Shown piece by piece: positions 12,287-23,041 of a stretch of 44,301 nucleotides of DNA (the first letter of the stretch is position 1; every line of letters starts with the position of its first letter). Location: assembly GCF_010015585.1 (NCBI RefSeq), contig NW_022985114.1, positions 1 through 44,301 on the forward strand. Reading direction: 5' to 3'. Both the position numbers and the translations under genes were made by a program. The stretch is from Eremomyces bilateralis CBS 781.70 (Eukaryota; Ascomycota; Dothideomycetes; Eremomycetales; Eremomycetaceae). Below the pieces are notes generated by a model. It had not been told where the DNA came from and searched no databases. It worked only from the letters and a program-made list of their open reading frames with translations.

Positions 12287-13977
12287 AATTCTTGTAGCGG
12301 TTAGCAATACGTTTGAATCTGGGGGCTTTCATCGACCATCCAACGTACATCCTGGATATTTGTCCCACTCAACTGAAAAAGGGGCACTTGCACTGACTTG
12401 ATTTAGCAATCTTGTAGTATTGATTTGCCACAATCTTGATCCTATACGTCAAAAAGGTGGACCGATACCGCTTTGATATAAACAAAATTGTTCCCTGTTA
12501 TCGCATCACCCCTCATTTCTAGTCCCAAGGTTAGCAGCTTCTAGTTCCCAAGGCTCTGCTACCCCACACCCCGCATCTTCCAGGGGCTGGAACTTTGGTT
12601 ACGGATACTGTTACCCGCCCACGCGGGGGAAGGAAATATTCGCATCGCCAAATTGAATTGCACCCGCACCCACACAAAAACCTGTAGGATTTAATGCATT
12701 CTACAAATAATTAATACACATCATTTTAATATAAAGACTGCTGAAAGGTAGCATATAACCGCCAACATAGTATAAATCGACGTATTTCATCATATCTAAT
12801 CTCATAATACGTGACTATGGATGGTGATTTGGCGAGGGAGATCCCTCTGCTGTATTAGTGGTTGTGGTGGTGGTAGGGATGGGAATATTTCCTTTCGCCG
12901 CGTGCCGCCCGAGGCACCCAAATCTGTGGGGTAAAATCCGTCCGAGTATTACGCGAACACCACAGACCCTCATGCGAGTATGCGACGGTGTGCTGATATT
13001 AGGGACTATCGTTTACTCGTAGGTGTACTAGGTCTAGGGATGGAACTGCAATGATCTTCTAGCTTATCAGGTCGCTGGTTCCACGTGGGTTGAGAAGGGA
13101 AATATTTAGTACGCCCCGGAGCCCGCCACTGGGATAGGCTTCGATTGTGACGTGATGGAAGTTGGGGGCGCTGATGATAAATGCTTAAATTCCAGGTAAC
13201 GGACCATAAGAGACATCAAAGTTATAAATATATCTACGATATTCGGTACATGTATACAATACAATATAGAACTAGAGGGCCATTAGGTACCGTAGACTTG
13301 GTGCAGCGAAAAAAATAGATACGAAGGTGAACATGAATGAGGACTGAAATTCGAGAGACCGGAGCTTCAACAGATCGAAAGCCAGGTCTGGGCCGCAACA
13401 ATGGGGATGAACGACTGAATAATAGATAATACCCATCCATGCCAAGATTAGTTATGGTGCATCTCCGGTTGGAAAGGTTGATCAAAGAGCGTCGGATTTG
13501 TCTGGCAATAAATATGAAAAGGTGTGCTGGGTAGAGCATGCCTCTAACCCTTCTCTGCGAAATAGGGTGTCATTGGATAACGATGTCTTGTCTTCAGATA
13601 TCGTCCCAGCTCGAGGACGTCTCGCCCATGAAGACCTTGAGAATTCACAAGCATTCGGCATCTCATGATCCATATCAATAGTTTCTTAGTCCAATCAAAC
13701 TACTGGACGCAGAGGACACATACAAGCACATTCCCTCCTTCCAGGTGGCAGGGGGTTCGTTTAGGGTCCTAGCCCCGGACGGAGCCGCCGCGTCGGAGAT
13801 TGTGGGGCCTGTACACCCTGTCATCTGTACGCTAATGCGACCGCAAGGCTTCTTTAAGAACTGGCAGACCGCAAGGGTTCAAAGGTTTCTCATTCGAGTT
13901 GTAGCTCGCCTCGGCTAGGGTGGTTGAATTTCAGTAATTTATATATATTTCTTCAAATGACTGATAGAATTTAAATT
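12287..13977. other. Intergenic, probable promoter of the monooxygenase; no gene seen
   Basis: The first few hundred bases are upstream of the minus-strand monooxygenase ATG (12286) and should hold its promoter. The rest contains GC-rich and AT-rich patches but no supported coding frame; the frames at 13234-13673 have no family features. Confidence 0.4.
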
Positions 13978-14039
13978 GGCTGGTGAGATTTGTCCACCAC
14001 TTTTTGAGATTTGTCCACCATTTGAGATTTGTCCACCAC
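13978..14039 (+). repeat. Transposon-like end: tandem GAGATTTGTCCACCA units
   Basis: The segment starts GGCTGGTGAGATTTGTCC and then repeats GAGATTTGTCCACCA three times at about 18-21 bp spacing. The layout, a GGCTGGTGAGATTT tip followed by a repeated subterminal unit, matches the ends of the foldback element at 26116-26572, with TCCACCA in place of TCCCCCC. No complementary second end was found nearby. To the right (14092-14289) lies an unidentified remnant with a short coding-like frame. Confidence 0.55.
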
Positions 14040-14289
14040 GCTAGTCATATTATTACTAGCGTGGAAATATTTTACGTGTTATCTTTATAAGCGCTTTTGA
14101 GGGCTCTGAGGCCTTGACTAAGAAGAATCTAAAGCGTATTCCGATGTCTCGTCGTATTCATGCATTAAAGTACTTAGATTATACTAACGTCGCTGTCTCT
14201 TGCGCGGGCCGAGTCCTTTCCAAGCATTTGAAGCCGTCTCTGCAGCAGCACGCTTAGGACGCTCTCGACGTACATCTTGAGACTGAAGC

Positions 14290-14473
14290 TGTCGGAACTC
14301 CGCGGCTATTACTTAGTCACCGCACCTTGTAGATTACATAAGATTACATAAGCCTGGATATATATACCCGTCAAGGTAAACTATGTACTTCTGACCGAAT
14401 ACAAGCATCTCACTGCCTCTGAACAGGTATCCTATTGTTTCCGTGATTGATTGACACGCCAAAACGATCAACA
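14290..14473 (+). mobile_element. LTR fossil, family D (truncated or rearranged copy)
   Basis: It shares GGCTATTACTTAGTCA and the long 3' block from ATACAAGCATC to CAACA with the solo LTR at 24932-25373. It has TG..CA ends and a TATA-like run (about 14358). No target duplication was found, unlike the other copy. It lies just past the 3' end of the Zn2Cys6 gene. The family is an LTR retrotransposon of unassigned superfamily. Confidence 0.6.
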
Positions 14474-14494
14474 GTAATCAACCCTAGAAAACCA

Positions 14495-15970
14495 TCAACT
14501 CGCCAACGCCGTCACGATCCTCGCAAGCACTGGATTTTGTGCAATGAACAACGCTGCTAACCACTTCCCCTCCGCAGACCTATCCCCACCCACTTTCACC
14601 CAAACGGTAGCAAGAGCCCAGTGTGCAATTGGCGAAGGTTCATATCCCGCCAGAGATACCTGGTCCAAGTGATACGGAATACTGCGACATATATCTAAGA
14701 CTGCTAGGCGCTGTGCGGTAATGTAGCGGTTTTCGGTGTCTTCGCGGGTAGGCTTTGAAGGTAGGTAGTCGTGTAATGTATGGTGTGACTTTAAGTAGAA
14801 ACTGGGGTTTTTGAAGTCGAGAGTTAGGAGGAGTTGGAGGATGTAGATTAGTATGATGTTGTAGAACATGAACATGATTGCGATAGATTCGTCGCGGAAA
14901 GTAAAAATGGTGGTGAAAGGCATGAGGTCATCGGGGCGAGGTCCTTCTATTGGCGTCGCGGAGTAGGAATTCCTTTCGTCGCTATCCCATCGCTGTCTCC
15001 AGGCACAGAGCTGCATCGATAGATTCTGTACTTTCTGTTTCAGCGCAGTATGTTGGTCGGGAGGCTTGTCAATATGTAGTCGCCACTTCGCCAGTAATTT
15101 ATCGCGTATAGCGAACAGGACTGTGCAGTCTGCCAGGATATCGTATAATTCTTGTTGCTCTCTTTCTTCGTCTGAGCATGATGACCTTAAGACTCTTTTC
15201 CAATCCGGCCGCGCGAGAATAGACGGCTCTCTTACCCACAGCGCAGAGAAGATAGCCAGATGTCGCACGTGCAGATAGAGCGCTGACAAGTGGGCCGGGA
15301 TCGGCGAGCTAATGTCCTGCAGTTGAAGCAGCCTTTCTACTGCTCTCATGTGTTTGAAATTGATTCCCATCCCCGTAGGCACGAGGGCTTCTAGTATAGC
15401 CAGAGTAAGAACGGAAAGGATGAGTTCATTGTGTTTATAGCAGATCGGATCGGATAGTGAATGGTTTATCTGCTTCAATGCCACGCCGTACACGGCGTAC
15501 CCGCCCTTGGTGATGGAGTTTCGTCGGTGTTCGGTGCCAAAAAAAATCATGGCGAAGCTCATGATAGCTTGGTGGGAGACTCGTTTGGTGGATACTGTCG
15601 CATTGGCTAGTGAAACACCAATGGACGCCATATTCCTGGTAGCCACCTCAATGGGGTCGCCACGAGTCGTGTACTTTAACATAAAACATATATATCTCTC
15701 GAACTCGTTGCCATTGAGTGGGGCTGATGGGGGTGTCTGGTGTAGACTGCGTCTAGACTTGACAATGGTTCCTTTGATAAAACAGACCTCCTTCGGCCCA
15801 TCGCACTCGAAGCCACCTTTTTCACATCGTACGCAGATAGGACGACGTTCATCTTCGAGAGGGTCAATTTACTATTATCATTTGGCGATCTCCAGGTAGT
15901 GCTTACCGCATTTGACTCGTCTTTGGCGGCAAGTGGAGCAGCCTTTTGATCTCCCGGCCACGTTCACCAT
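14495..15970 (-). CDS. Zn2Cys6 (GAL4-type) fungal transcription factor, 2 exons, 473 aa
   Basis: Exon 1 is 15970-15907 and exon 2 is 15852-14495; the intron (54 nt, GTAAGC..AAG) interrupts the zinc cluster just after Cys21. Joined, the N-terminus has Cys at residues 11, 14, 21, 28, 31 and 38, a perfect C-x2-C-x6-C-x6-C-x2-C-x6-C binuclear cluster, followed by a basic linker (IVKSRRS). The rest is a helical fungal-TF regulatory domain with no further motif. Exon lengths total 1422 nt, confirming phase. Such proteins bind CGG-type half sites in the nucleus. Its place between an oxidative enzyme and NAD(P)-binding genes makes it a candidate local regulator (inference). Confidence 0.9.
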
Positions 15971-16417
15971 ACTCTGCGTTGCCACCGGGTCGCTTGGCCG
16001 TTGAATATAAGAATTCCGTCTTAACACTGCTTTTCCTTGCGATAATGGTTCGGATCTTCAGATGTATACAGTAGTAGTCGGATGAATTAAAATCCGCCCA
16101 GGCAAATCACATGTATTTAGCCAAGACTTGCTTACTCTAATTCTGCGAGTGACTCAAGGATGAAATGCCAGAGTTATATGATGAATCTCTATCGCTGCTT
16201 TGTATGTCCTACGCCTCTTGCCCCTTAATGCGCGAACAACTTTGTCGCCTTAGCGTTCTCTTACTAATAAGCCCTTGGTTCGAATCATGGAACTAGTCTC
16301 GTGTAACATCATCTTTGGGTGGAGTTTGTTAGCCTCTTTATAGAAGACCCCGCACAGGATTTGGCGCTATGCCTCTTGCGGCTCAATGCGCGAGCAACAC
16401 TGCAGCCTTTTGGGAAA
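15971..16417. other. Upstream of the regulator; diverged direct repeat, no gene
   Basis: No coding frame is supported. A diverged direct repeat of about 40 bp occurs at 16211 and 16368 (both start GCCTCTTG and contain AATGCGCGA). A GGTTCGAATC box near 16277 looks like a tRNA T-arm but no cloverleaf fits around it. Confidence 0.4.
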
Positions 16418-16422
16418 TATAT

Positions 16423-16629
16423 TGTCGCAGGCCAAGGCATGAGCTCTAGGAGTCCAAGGCTACAAACTGCATTAATAATCTTGCCGTGACTCTCGTATAT
16501 CTGTAGGGCCGGGGGACCAGGCATTCAGCTAGAACACACAACTTACACACAACTTACACAATACAAACAACTTCGCTGCTGGAACAACAGCACCTCACTC
16601 CCAACCATTTTAGCACATCACGTGCGACA
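16423..16629 (+). mobile_element. Solo LTR fossil, family A copy 1
   Basis: The 207-bp unit begins TGTCGCAGG and ends GTGCGACA, so it has short inverted TG..CA tips. It is flanked by a perfect 5-bp duplication TATAT (16418-16422 and 16630-16634). A 215-bp inverted copy lies at 23042-23256 with only about three substitutions and two indels. The size, tips and 5-bp duplication identify a solo LTR; no internal region is present, so the superfamily is unknown. The two copies look young. Confidence 0.85.
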
Positions 16630-16699
16630 TATATGCCTAACCAATGCATTATCCGTGCCCCATGACCGCCCCAACAACCTCTACATACAAAACCACAGA

Positions 16700-18022
16700 A
16701 TCACTACGGATGGAGACTCATCAAGCGTCTGTTTAAAGCTAAGACACACAGATCCCCACTCGAAGCTACAGCCGAGCTCTTCCAACACATCAATCTGAAA
16801 TCGCTTGAGAAGACAGCAGGATTCGTCAAGCCGCCGTGGCAAGACCCGCCAAGAGTCATCATCGAAGAGGAAGCGGCCGCAATAACAAGGGCAGCCCAGC
16901 TCGGCCTCAGAACTATCTTTACGGACGGATCATGCAGAAACGGCCTTACCGGTATCGGAATTCACGCACCAAATATCCCAGGACTCGAGAAATCTAGTAT
17001 AATAGGATTTGCACCGAGTACAGACGCCCTCCAAGCGGAGCTTATAGCTATTTCCGAAGCCATCTCAGAAGCAACCGCTAAGATCCCGGTAATAGGCTGG
17101 AACCTCGACCAATGCTATATCCTATCCGACTGCTAGAAGGCCCTAGGCATGATCAAAAGACCACAATGGAAAAAGAGTAAACCCCTCCAGGAGATCTTCC
17201 AGAAACTAGCAGAGGCCAAGAAAAGAGGGTTCACCTTCACCTTCCACTGGGTGCCAGCGCACAAGGGAGTGCAAGGTAACGAGAGAGCTCACGACCTCGC
17301 CCAATCTGCCACTGCAACCGGATCTAGACCGGAAGAGCACACCATAGTACTGAGACATGCGATCAAGCAAGGAAGGAGCCACCCAGAGGCAAAGAGAAAG
17401 GCCTTCCTATGTGACAGTCTTGGGCTTTGCCCAGTCTGTGTGCTGTGGCCTTGCGGCCTAAGGCAGAAGGGATGGGTAGACCGTTTGCCCACAGATGTAA
17501 ATAGCAGATCGCAGTGAGAGAGATCTTCTCCTTCTCTCTTTAGCAATTCAACAGCGTTACCAGCTTACCAAATCCTTCGTGGTTTGGGCCCTTGACATCC
17601 TAGCCAAAAAGACCGGGCGTTTCGCGAAGGAGCTCGACAAAGCACTACCAAGCAGGCACATAAGAAAGCTCTACGACAAGCTATCGAGAGACCAAGCAGC
17701 CCTACTAGTACAAGTCAGATCAGGGTACTGCCGCCTTAACAGCTATCTCCACAAGATCGCGGCGGCCGAAAGCAGCGACTGCGAATGCGGAGCAACGGAG
17801 AGTGTCCACCACTTCATACTGGAATGCACGAAATGGGAAGAACAGAGACAGAAACTGAAGACAGCGGCTGGAGCCCGAGCAAGAGACCTGGCTTACCTCC
17901 TTGGAGCATACGAATCAGAAGCAAAAGACGGCCCGATCAAGCGCTGGTCCCCGAACATAGAGGTAGTTACGGCAACACTACATTTCATCCAGGACACTGG
18001 AAGATTAGACCCCGGAACATGA
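16700..18022 (+). mobile_element. Tad-like LINE, ORF2 C-terminal part (RNase H and cysteine tail), 5' truncated
   Basis: Translation shows an RNase H domain with the expected acidic and His residues: TIFTDGSCRNG, LQAELIAISEA, YILSDC, and HWVPAHKGVQGNERAHDLA. One in-frame TAG follows YILSDC. The frame then runs into the C-terminal region seen in Tad/I-clade LINEs: KTGRFAKELDKALPSRHIR, SRDQAALLVQVRSGYCRLNS and a Cys/His knuckle CECGATESVHHFILEC. The frame is interrupted at 17410 by a solo LTR and resumes straight after the target duplication. Reverse transcriptase and everything 5' of it are missing, as in most LINE copies. The 3' flank has CCCTCC-rich and TC-repeat sequence. Confidence 0.85.
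17410..17597 (+). mobile_element. Solo LTR fossil, family B, inserted in the LINE
   Basis: The 188-bp unit runs TGTGACAG..CCTTGACA and is flanked by a perfect 5-bp duplication TCCTA (17405-17409, 17598-17602). It splits the LINE reading frame. A same-length copy on the minus strand at 38873-39060 adjoins a Ty3/Gypsy integrase-chromodomain remnant, which assigns this family to Ty3/Gypsy. Confidence 0.88.
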
Positions 18023-18593
18023 TACCCTCCTACACATTCCCTTCCATACCTTCCCTCCCATACCCTCCCTCCCATACCTTCCCTTCTACTAACTATATGG
18101 TCTCAATCCTCCGATCCGACGCTGTGCCCGAGTAAGAGCAGCGTCACTCTAGAACAGAACCTAGAGGAACAGAGACGTCCAGCAAACTGACCATCTTATT
18201 CCCATACCACAGTTATAATAATTTCCTATGTTAGAAGCCGATAATTAGAGAAGATAGAAGAAGGAGATGGAAAAATGGGGCACAAGGCCACAAGGCACCA
18301 ACGCATGTAATTAGTCAGCTTAGGTAGTTCCCCACATGGGCCTCGCTGAGAGGCCTGACGGGCGTATGAATCTCTCTCTCTCTCTCTCTCTCCCCAACAA
18401 CCTCTAGGACGTATTTGCCTACTTGCTTTGGCATCGGTTCAAATTGTCTCGCCTAATAAAAATATACCACATGTCTACCTAAGCTATTCGGTCATCGCAC
18501 AATCGGTGCTAAGAAATACGAAGCTGACCAACGCAACGTTTTACCCCTCGAATCGACATTCCGCTCTGCCTTCACAAATTGCACAACTCCCTA
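18023..18593. other. LINE 3' flank and intergenic, with TC microsatellite
   Basis: After the LINE stop there is a run of CCCTCCCATACC-like units (18028-18090), perhaps part of the LINE 3' UTR, and a pure (TC)11 tract at 18371-18392. No gene is supported here. Confidence 0.5.
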
Positions 18594-19041
18594 TTACTCT
18601 ACCCCTGTATTGCTAAATTCGCCGTCTTCAGACTCTGGGATCACTTGAGTTTTAATCATCCTGAGATGAGTGTTTTTCATATTCAACCTGGTATTGTGGA
18701 TACGGCGATGAATAGGGAGGCCGGTGGGATTAAGGCTACAGGCATTGAATATAATGGTAAGACTAGGGAATCCCCGACCGGTGCTTTGCAAACAAGGCAG
18801 AATATCTTATAACAATTGGTGATTTTATGATACCTTAGTTTCCCTGCCGGGCGGGTTTAACGTTTGGCTTGCCAGTCCCGAAGCGCGCTTCCTGAACGGC
18901 AAGTTTGTGTAGACGAACTGGGATGTGGATGAGCTTAAGACACAGGTTAAGGAGCTCGAGCCCGGTAGCAGGCTTTCCATTATTGGTCTTGTTGGCTGGC
19001 CGTTTGATAGCTCTGGTTTTGAGTTTAAGACTTCGTGGTAG
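18594..19041 (+). pseudogene. Remnant of a short-chain dehydrogenase gene (C-terminal half)
   Basis: The frame AKFAVFRLWDHLSFNHPEM, then MSVFHIQPGIVDTAMNRE, is the region after the catalytic helix of fungal SDRs. A GTAAGA donor follows at about 18760, and the next exon reads SLPGGFNVWLASPEARFLNG, then after a TAG the family-typical TNWDVDEL, ending GLVGWPF and SW-stop at 19041. The expected FVWTNWDVDEL has TAG in place of TGG at 18918. The 5' half with the Rossmann fold is absent. It is therefore dead, with a G-to-A type stop consistent with RIP. It lies near the intact SDR at 21704 but is not its duplicate. Confidence 0.75.
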
Positions 19042-19883
19042 GCTTGGGAGGATGAGGAAGATGGGATGTATTTCTATATATTTTTGGTGGAGAGGTTCTG
19101 GGTTGTTTGTTGTTTGATATGGTATAACGGATCAAATTATACCCAGAGTCTACTATGCCTGTCTGATACAGTACCATCGGAGCATCTAAACTTAAGGATA
19201 GCCTTTCCAAGCAATATATCTAATATTTGCAGAGCAGTAATGCTCTTTTTTACTAGAATATATAATGCCATTTACGAGTAGCAGACCATAAATACTAGGA
19301 TCGCATTGTAGACGATACTGTTGTGCTTTGATGGTAGAATTCCTAACATGGAATCTATTGATAACTCCTTCCATAGACCCCAAGGATGGATTAATGGTTA
19401 GAAGTCACTATATATAATCAGACTGCCTGAGTATGCAGCTTCTTCGTTGTAATTCTTGAGAGGCATTCTACCCTCGCTATTTCAACGATTATTACCACAG
19501 CTATCCATACAAATACTATGCAATACGATGCTCTCATTTGACTATACCCGTACCTCAATAAGACTATCCTAATCTGATGATAAACCTGTTCAAAAAACAA
19601 CTGCCTCTCATCAAAATACCTTTCTCCCCATCTCAAGCTGTGTTTTCTTATATACTACAGAACCTACTAGTTATACAATTGAATGACTTCAATATCCCAG
19701 CCGGTAGGGTTTGGTCGTGCAGAGATTGGCAGACGTGGATATTGTAGATAGCTTATTTGCATCGGTATATAACTAATAAATAAAAATCAATTGTTTCCAG
19801 ATGTAGCGTCTATTTGTGTAAACAAGATTAATCATATAAAGCCAGGTTATGAATACGCGAATGAGAGGATTTCATTTCCCTTC
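19042..19883. other. Intergenic, AT-rich, no gene
   Basis: The region is AT-rich with many stops in all frames and no recognisable domain. It is the 3' flank of both the SDR remnant and the minus-strand NAD(P)-binding gene. Confidence 0.4.
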
Positions 19884-20882
19884 TCACGCCGAGTCCATTG
19901 CAGCTAACATCGCTGGAACTTCCTCCTCCTTCCAAGTAGTCCACACATCCTTCTCCTTGGGTTCCCAACCCAATTCCCGTAACCTGATCGTACGAGTTCT
20001 CGCATTACAACCAAGAACAGGAGTCATAGGGCCCAAAATATCCGCGTAGTCGGCTTCAGTAAATGTCTGTACCTTAGGACCCTTGATCTTGCCAGCCTCG
20101 AACAGAACTTGGCTAAGCTTTTCTGCAACCTCACGCATTGAGACCTCGGACCCGTTTTCGGCGAAAAAGTATGGATTCTCCAGGATGGCTGCCGGTGCGG
20201 ACTTCTCAACATATGCCAACATCGTCATATAGGCGCGCGCAAGGTCCTTGACGTGAATGACGCTCCATATATTTCGACCTTCACCCACATGGCCTGCAAA
20301 CCCATGCTTCAACGTAAAGCGCACCAGAATCGGCAGCACAAAAGAATTGCGCTTATGGACCCGGTCCACCCCATAGACAAGTGCAGGAAGAATGATGGCG
20401 ATCTTTGCCTTCTCCCCAAACTCATGCGCTGCTTGGACGATTGGGATGTCCACGTGGCGGTGGATGGAAGCGGGCGGCAAGGCGTCGATGTCTCCTGGAA
20501 CATCGTCGCCGTAGGCTTTACCGTCCTTGTGCATTCCCATTGCACCATCATCGAGCACGCCTGATCCGCTCGTATGAATATAAATACTCGGCAGGCCCGC
20601 ATGAACACGCTGGCGCACGCCTGACAGTATGGCTTCCACGCTTGGCAAGTCGTCGGATGATGCAGTGTTTATGGTTATTTCATGCAGAGCGGCTTGCTTC
20701 GTGAGTAGCTCGAGATCGCTTAAAGTGCCGAGGACGGTTTTTGCCCCGGCCTCCTCGAATATTGATGCTTGCTCTTGCCGCCGTACAAAGACTGTGACTG
20801 GATATTTCGCTGCAAGAAGCTGATCGAAGACGTTCTGTCCGACATATCCAGCGCCGACGAGAAAGATGCTTTGAGGTGCCAT
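19884..20882 (-). CDS. Atypical SDR: NAD(P)-dependent epimerase/dehydratase-like protein, 332 aa
   Basis: Single exon. I start at the ATG at 20882 (MAPQSIFLVGAGYVG); the open frame goes further up but without an ATG. The N-terminus has the GxGxxG dinucleotide-binding motif (G9-A-G11-Y-V-G14) directly after a beta strand, followed by TVFVRR (likely phosphate-binding arginines, suggesting NADPH). A mid-region block IYIHTSGSGVLDDG and ILPALVYGVDRVHKRNSF match the extended NmrA/epimerase-like family. No clear YxxxK is present, so it may be a reductase with altered chemistry or a redox sensor. It is divergent from the SDR at 21704 with 821 bp between. Confidence 0.85.
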   Translation of the reverse strand: MAPQSIFLVGAGYVGQNVFDQLLAAKYPVTVFVRRQEQASIFEEAGAKTVLGTLSDLELLTKQAALHEITINTASSDDLPSVEAILSGVRQRVHAGLPSIYIHTSGSGVLDDGAMGMHKDGKAYGDDVPGDIDALPPASIHRHVDIPIVQAAHEFGEKAKIAIILPALVYGVDRVHKRNSFVLPILVRFTLKHGFAGHVGEGRNIWSVIHVKDLARAYMTMLAYVEKSAPAAILENPYFFAENGSEVSMREVAEKLSQVLFEAGKIKGPKVQTFTEADYADILGPMTPVLGCNARTRTIRLRELGWEPKEKDVWTTWKEEEVPAMLAAMDSA

Positions 20883-21703
20883 TGTAAAGGATTGTAGTTG
20901 ATTGTTTTGCTGAGTTGGTGGAATGTTGACAAGATGAAGTTTCTGAAGCACTTATAAGTACTGTTAAATAGTACTTTTAAATATGAGCCCCTGCCTGAGA
21001 TGATTGATGGATGACCAAGAAATCTGAGGTCTCTCCACAATGCATGCAGGGGCGGTCCGAACTATACTATAGCTCGCGCATTGAGCCGCAAGAGGAATAA
21101 CGCCAAACATTTATATCAACTATTTATTCGGCCACGAGAGAAGATTACAAACTTACTCTTTGCTTATTAATTGCCCAGGCTGATAAATGGCTACGAGTAA
21201 AATCTAAGTCGCAGCTTTTAATCAATAGTATGTGAATAGTAGTTAGTAATAGGTTACGATTGGGCTAAAGATTGGAAATCGGCCTCGCGGGTGTCTATTA
21301 CTCAGCGTTTCCGGGTCGAAGGAGATTGCGTGCTTGTGAATGAGATCAAATGTAGGAAGATTGACCCCTGCTTCTTGCGATTGCCTCTCCCGCTTCTGGG
21401 CAATATGATCGCACGTACCAACAAACGCCTCGCGACGCCAAGCATTAGATGTCTGTCCCTCACAGTAACGACGGCCATGACGTGGTATGGCATGACAAGA
21501 ATTAATATAAGCGAGTTATTTACTACTGGAAGTAAGAGTACAGAGGACTATAAGTACGACTATATCCATCAACTCAGCCATGTATAGCATTCAGAAGACT
21601 TCATACTCGACAACCCTTATACCTAACTTCTTCGCCCTTTAAGGCACGAGCAAATACGAAACACTCCCAAATAATTTATTATTAGTCTACCTAATATCAA
21701 ACA
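20883..21703. promoter_or_regulatory. Shared upstream region between two divergent NAD(P)-binding genes
   Basis: This lies head-to-head between the minus gene starting at 20882 and the plus gene starting at 21704, so it should carry both promoters. It contains AT-rich stretches but no motif that I can assign with confidence. Confidence 0.45.
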
Positions 21704-22515
21704 ATGGCCGCCAAATCCCCTATTGTACTTATCTTCGGTGCGGGCGCCAATGTTGGCATGTCCGTCGCGCGCACCTTTGCGTCCCAGGGCTACAAAGTCG
21801 CGCTTGCCGCCCGCTCGCTGAAGGAGGCTGACAGCACCGACGACCAGCTGAACATCCCGAGCGACTTCTCCAACACTGATAGTATACTCAATGCCTTTGA
21901 CAAGGTAAAGCAGGTATTCGGCATCCCCAGTGTCGTTGTATATAACGGTCAGCCCCCGTCCCCTACCATGCAGTTACCGTTGACTAACGCGTAGCAGCCA
22001 GCGCCGCGAGCTTTACCCCCGCCGACGACCCGCTCAGCCTCTCCTTGGCCGACTTGAATCACGTTACGAATATCAACATCTTCAGTGCCTTTGTCGCCGC
22101 GCAACAGGCAGTCTTGGGCTTTGCACAGCTTCCAGCGTCAGCTGCGCGCACTTTCATCTACACCGGCAATATCACCAACGTCGCCATCATCCCGAAATTC
22201 ATGTCCCAGGGCATCGGTAAGTCGGGCGCCGCTCACATGATCTGGGCGGCCGCGGAGGCCTACAAAGATCGTGGATATAAGTAAGCCCTCTATCTACTTC
22301 AGGAATTCGCGCGTGAGAGACTAACGACGTAAAGATTCTACTATGCCGACGAACGTAAGGCGGACGGAGCGGCCAGATACCAAATCAGTGGTGATGCACA
22401 TGCGGAACTCTACTGGGACCTAGCCCACGGCAAGACGCAGGGCCCGTGGATGCAGACTTTCGTCCAGGGTGTGGGATATAAGAAGTTCGACTCCGCATAT
22501 ACGTCTCTCCCGTGA
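21704..22515 (+). CDS. Short-chain dehydrogenase/reductase, 3 exons, about 236 aa
   Basis: Exons 21704-21947, 21995-22280 and 22335-22515 total 711 nt. Residues 7-20 (IVLIFGAGANVGMS) are the SDR GxxxGxG-type cofactor site, and VALAARS follows. VVVYNA is the NNAG-like strand, spanning intron 1. The catalytic YxxxK is not canonical: the expected helix reads SQGIGKSGAAHMIW, with no Tyr four before the Lys, as in several fungal atypical SDRs. Intron 1 ends TAGCAG, a NAGNAG acceptor, so either of two proteins differing by one residue is possible. The exons are in phase. Likely an NAD(P)-dependent oxidoreductase of unknown substrate. Confidence 0.88.
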
Positions 22516-23036
22516 GGCATTACTGGCGTTTGATTGTCGGTTTGGCAGGTTCAGACAGGCCAATGTCCCCGATAGGGCCGTTTTCTCAAGGTACTAGATC
22601 ATTAATAGCTTATGGGTGGATTAAATAGCTGTACAAAATATCGAAGCTTGTTTTGTGTAGAGTCTCTTATCGACTATTATTAATTATTTAAGATCAAGAG
22701 AACTTATGTGACGGAGACTACTCACGATCTAGTCCGTGAGCGATCAATACCTGTTAGGCGTGCAAGTGATGAGGAAGCTGGCAATGTAAACATCCCCAAA
22801 AGAGAAGAGAGCCGAGGTAGACGAAACTGTTTGAAGAATGGAAGAGCACGTCGAAGATACGTGAGAAGGAAATGCGGGTGGAAATTAAACGGAACGATTT
22901 GGTATGATCAAACGGAATGGCCGCAGTATTTTGCAAAACATAATATTGCACATGCATATAGTTATAATCTGTCACACGGAGGTCACCTGACTTCAGTGTG
23001 TGTTGGGTCACATGGTTTGTGTTTGCTCGGAGATGT
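22516..23036. other. Intergenic, no gene
   Basis: The open frame at 22708-23061 has low complexity, no domain and runs into the solo LTR at 23042, so I do not call it. No repeats were seen except the LTR edge. Confidence 0.4.
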
Positions 23037-23041
23037 CTATC

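Noticed and set aside
16240-16290. Possible tRNA (GGTTCGAATC T-arm-like box)
   Set aside because: No acceptor, D or anticodon stems of the right size can be drawn around it.
16309-16524. Minus frame (71 aa) beginning MPGPPALQIYESHG
   Set aside because: It is inside solo LTR A and is duplicated with it at 23158-23256; not a gene.
18371-18392. TC repeat as a regulatory element
   Set aside because: A plain (TC)11 microsatellite with no gene nearby to regulate.
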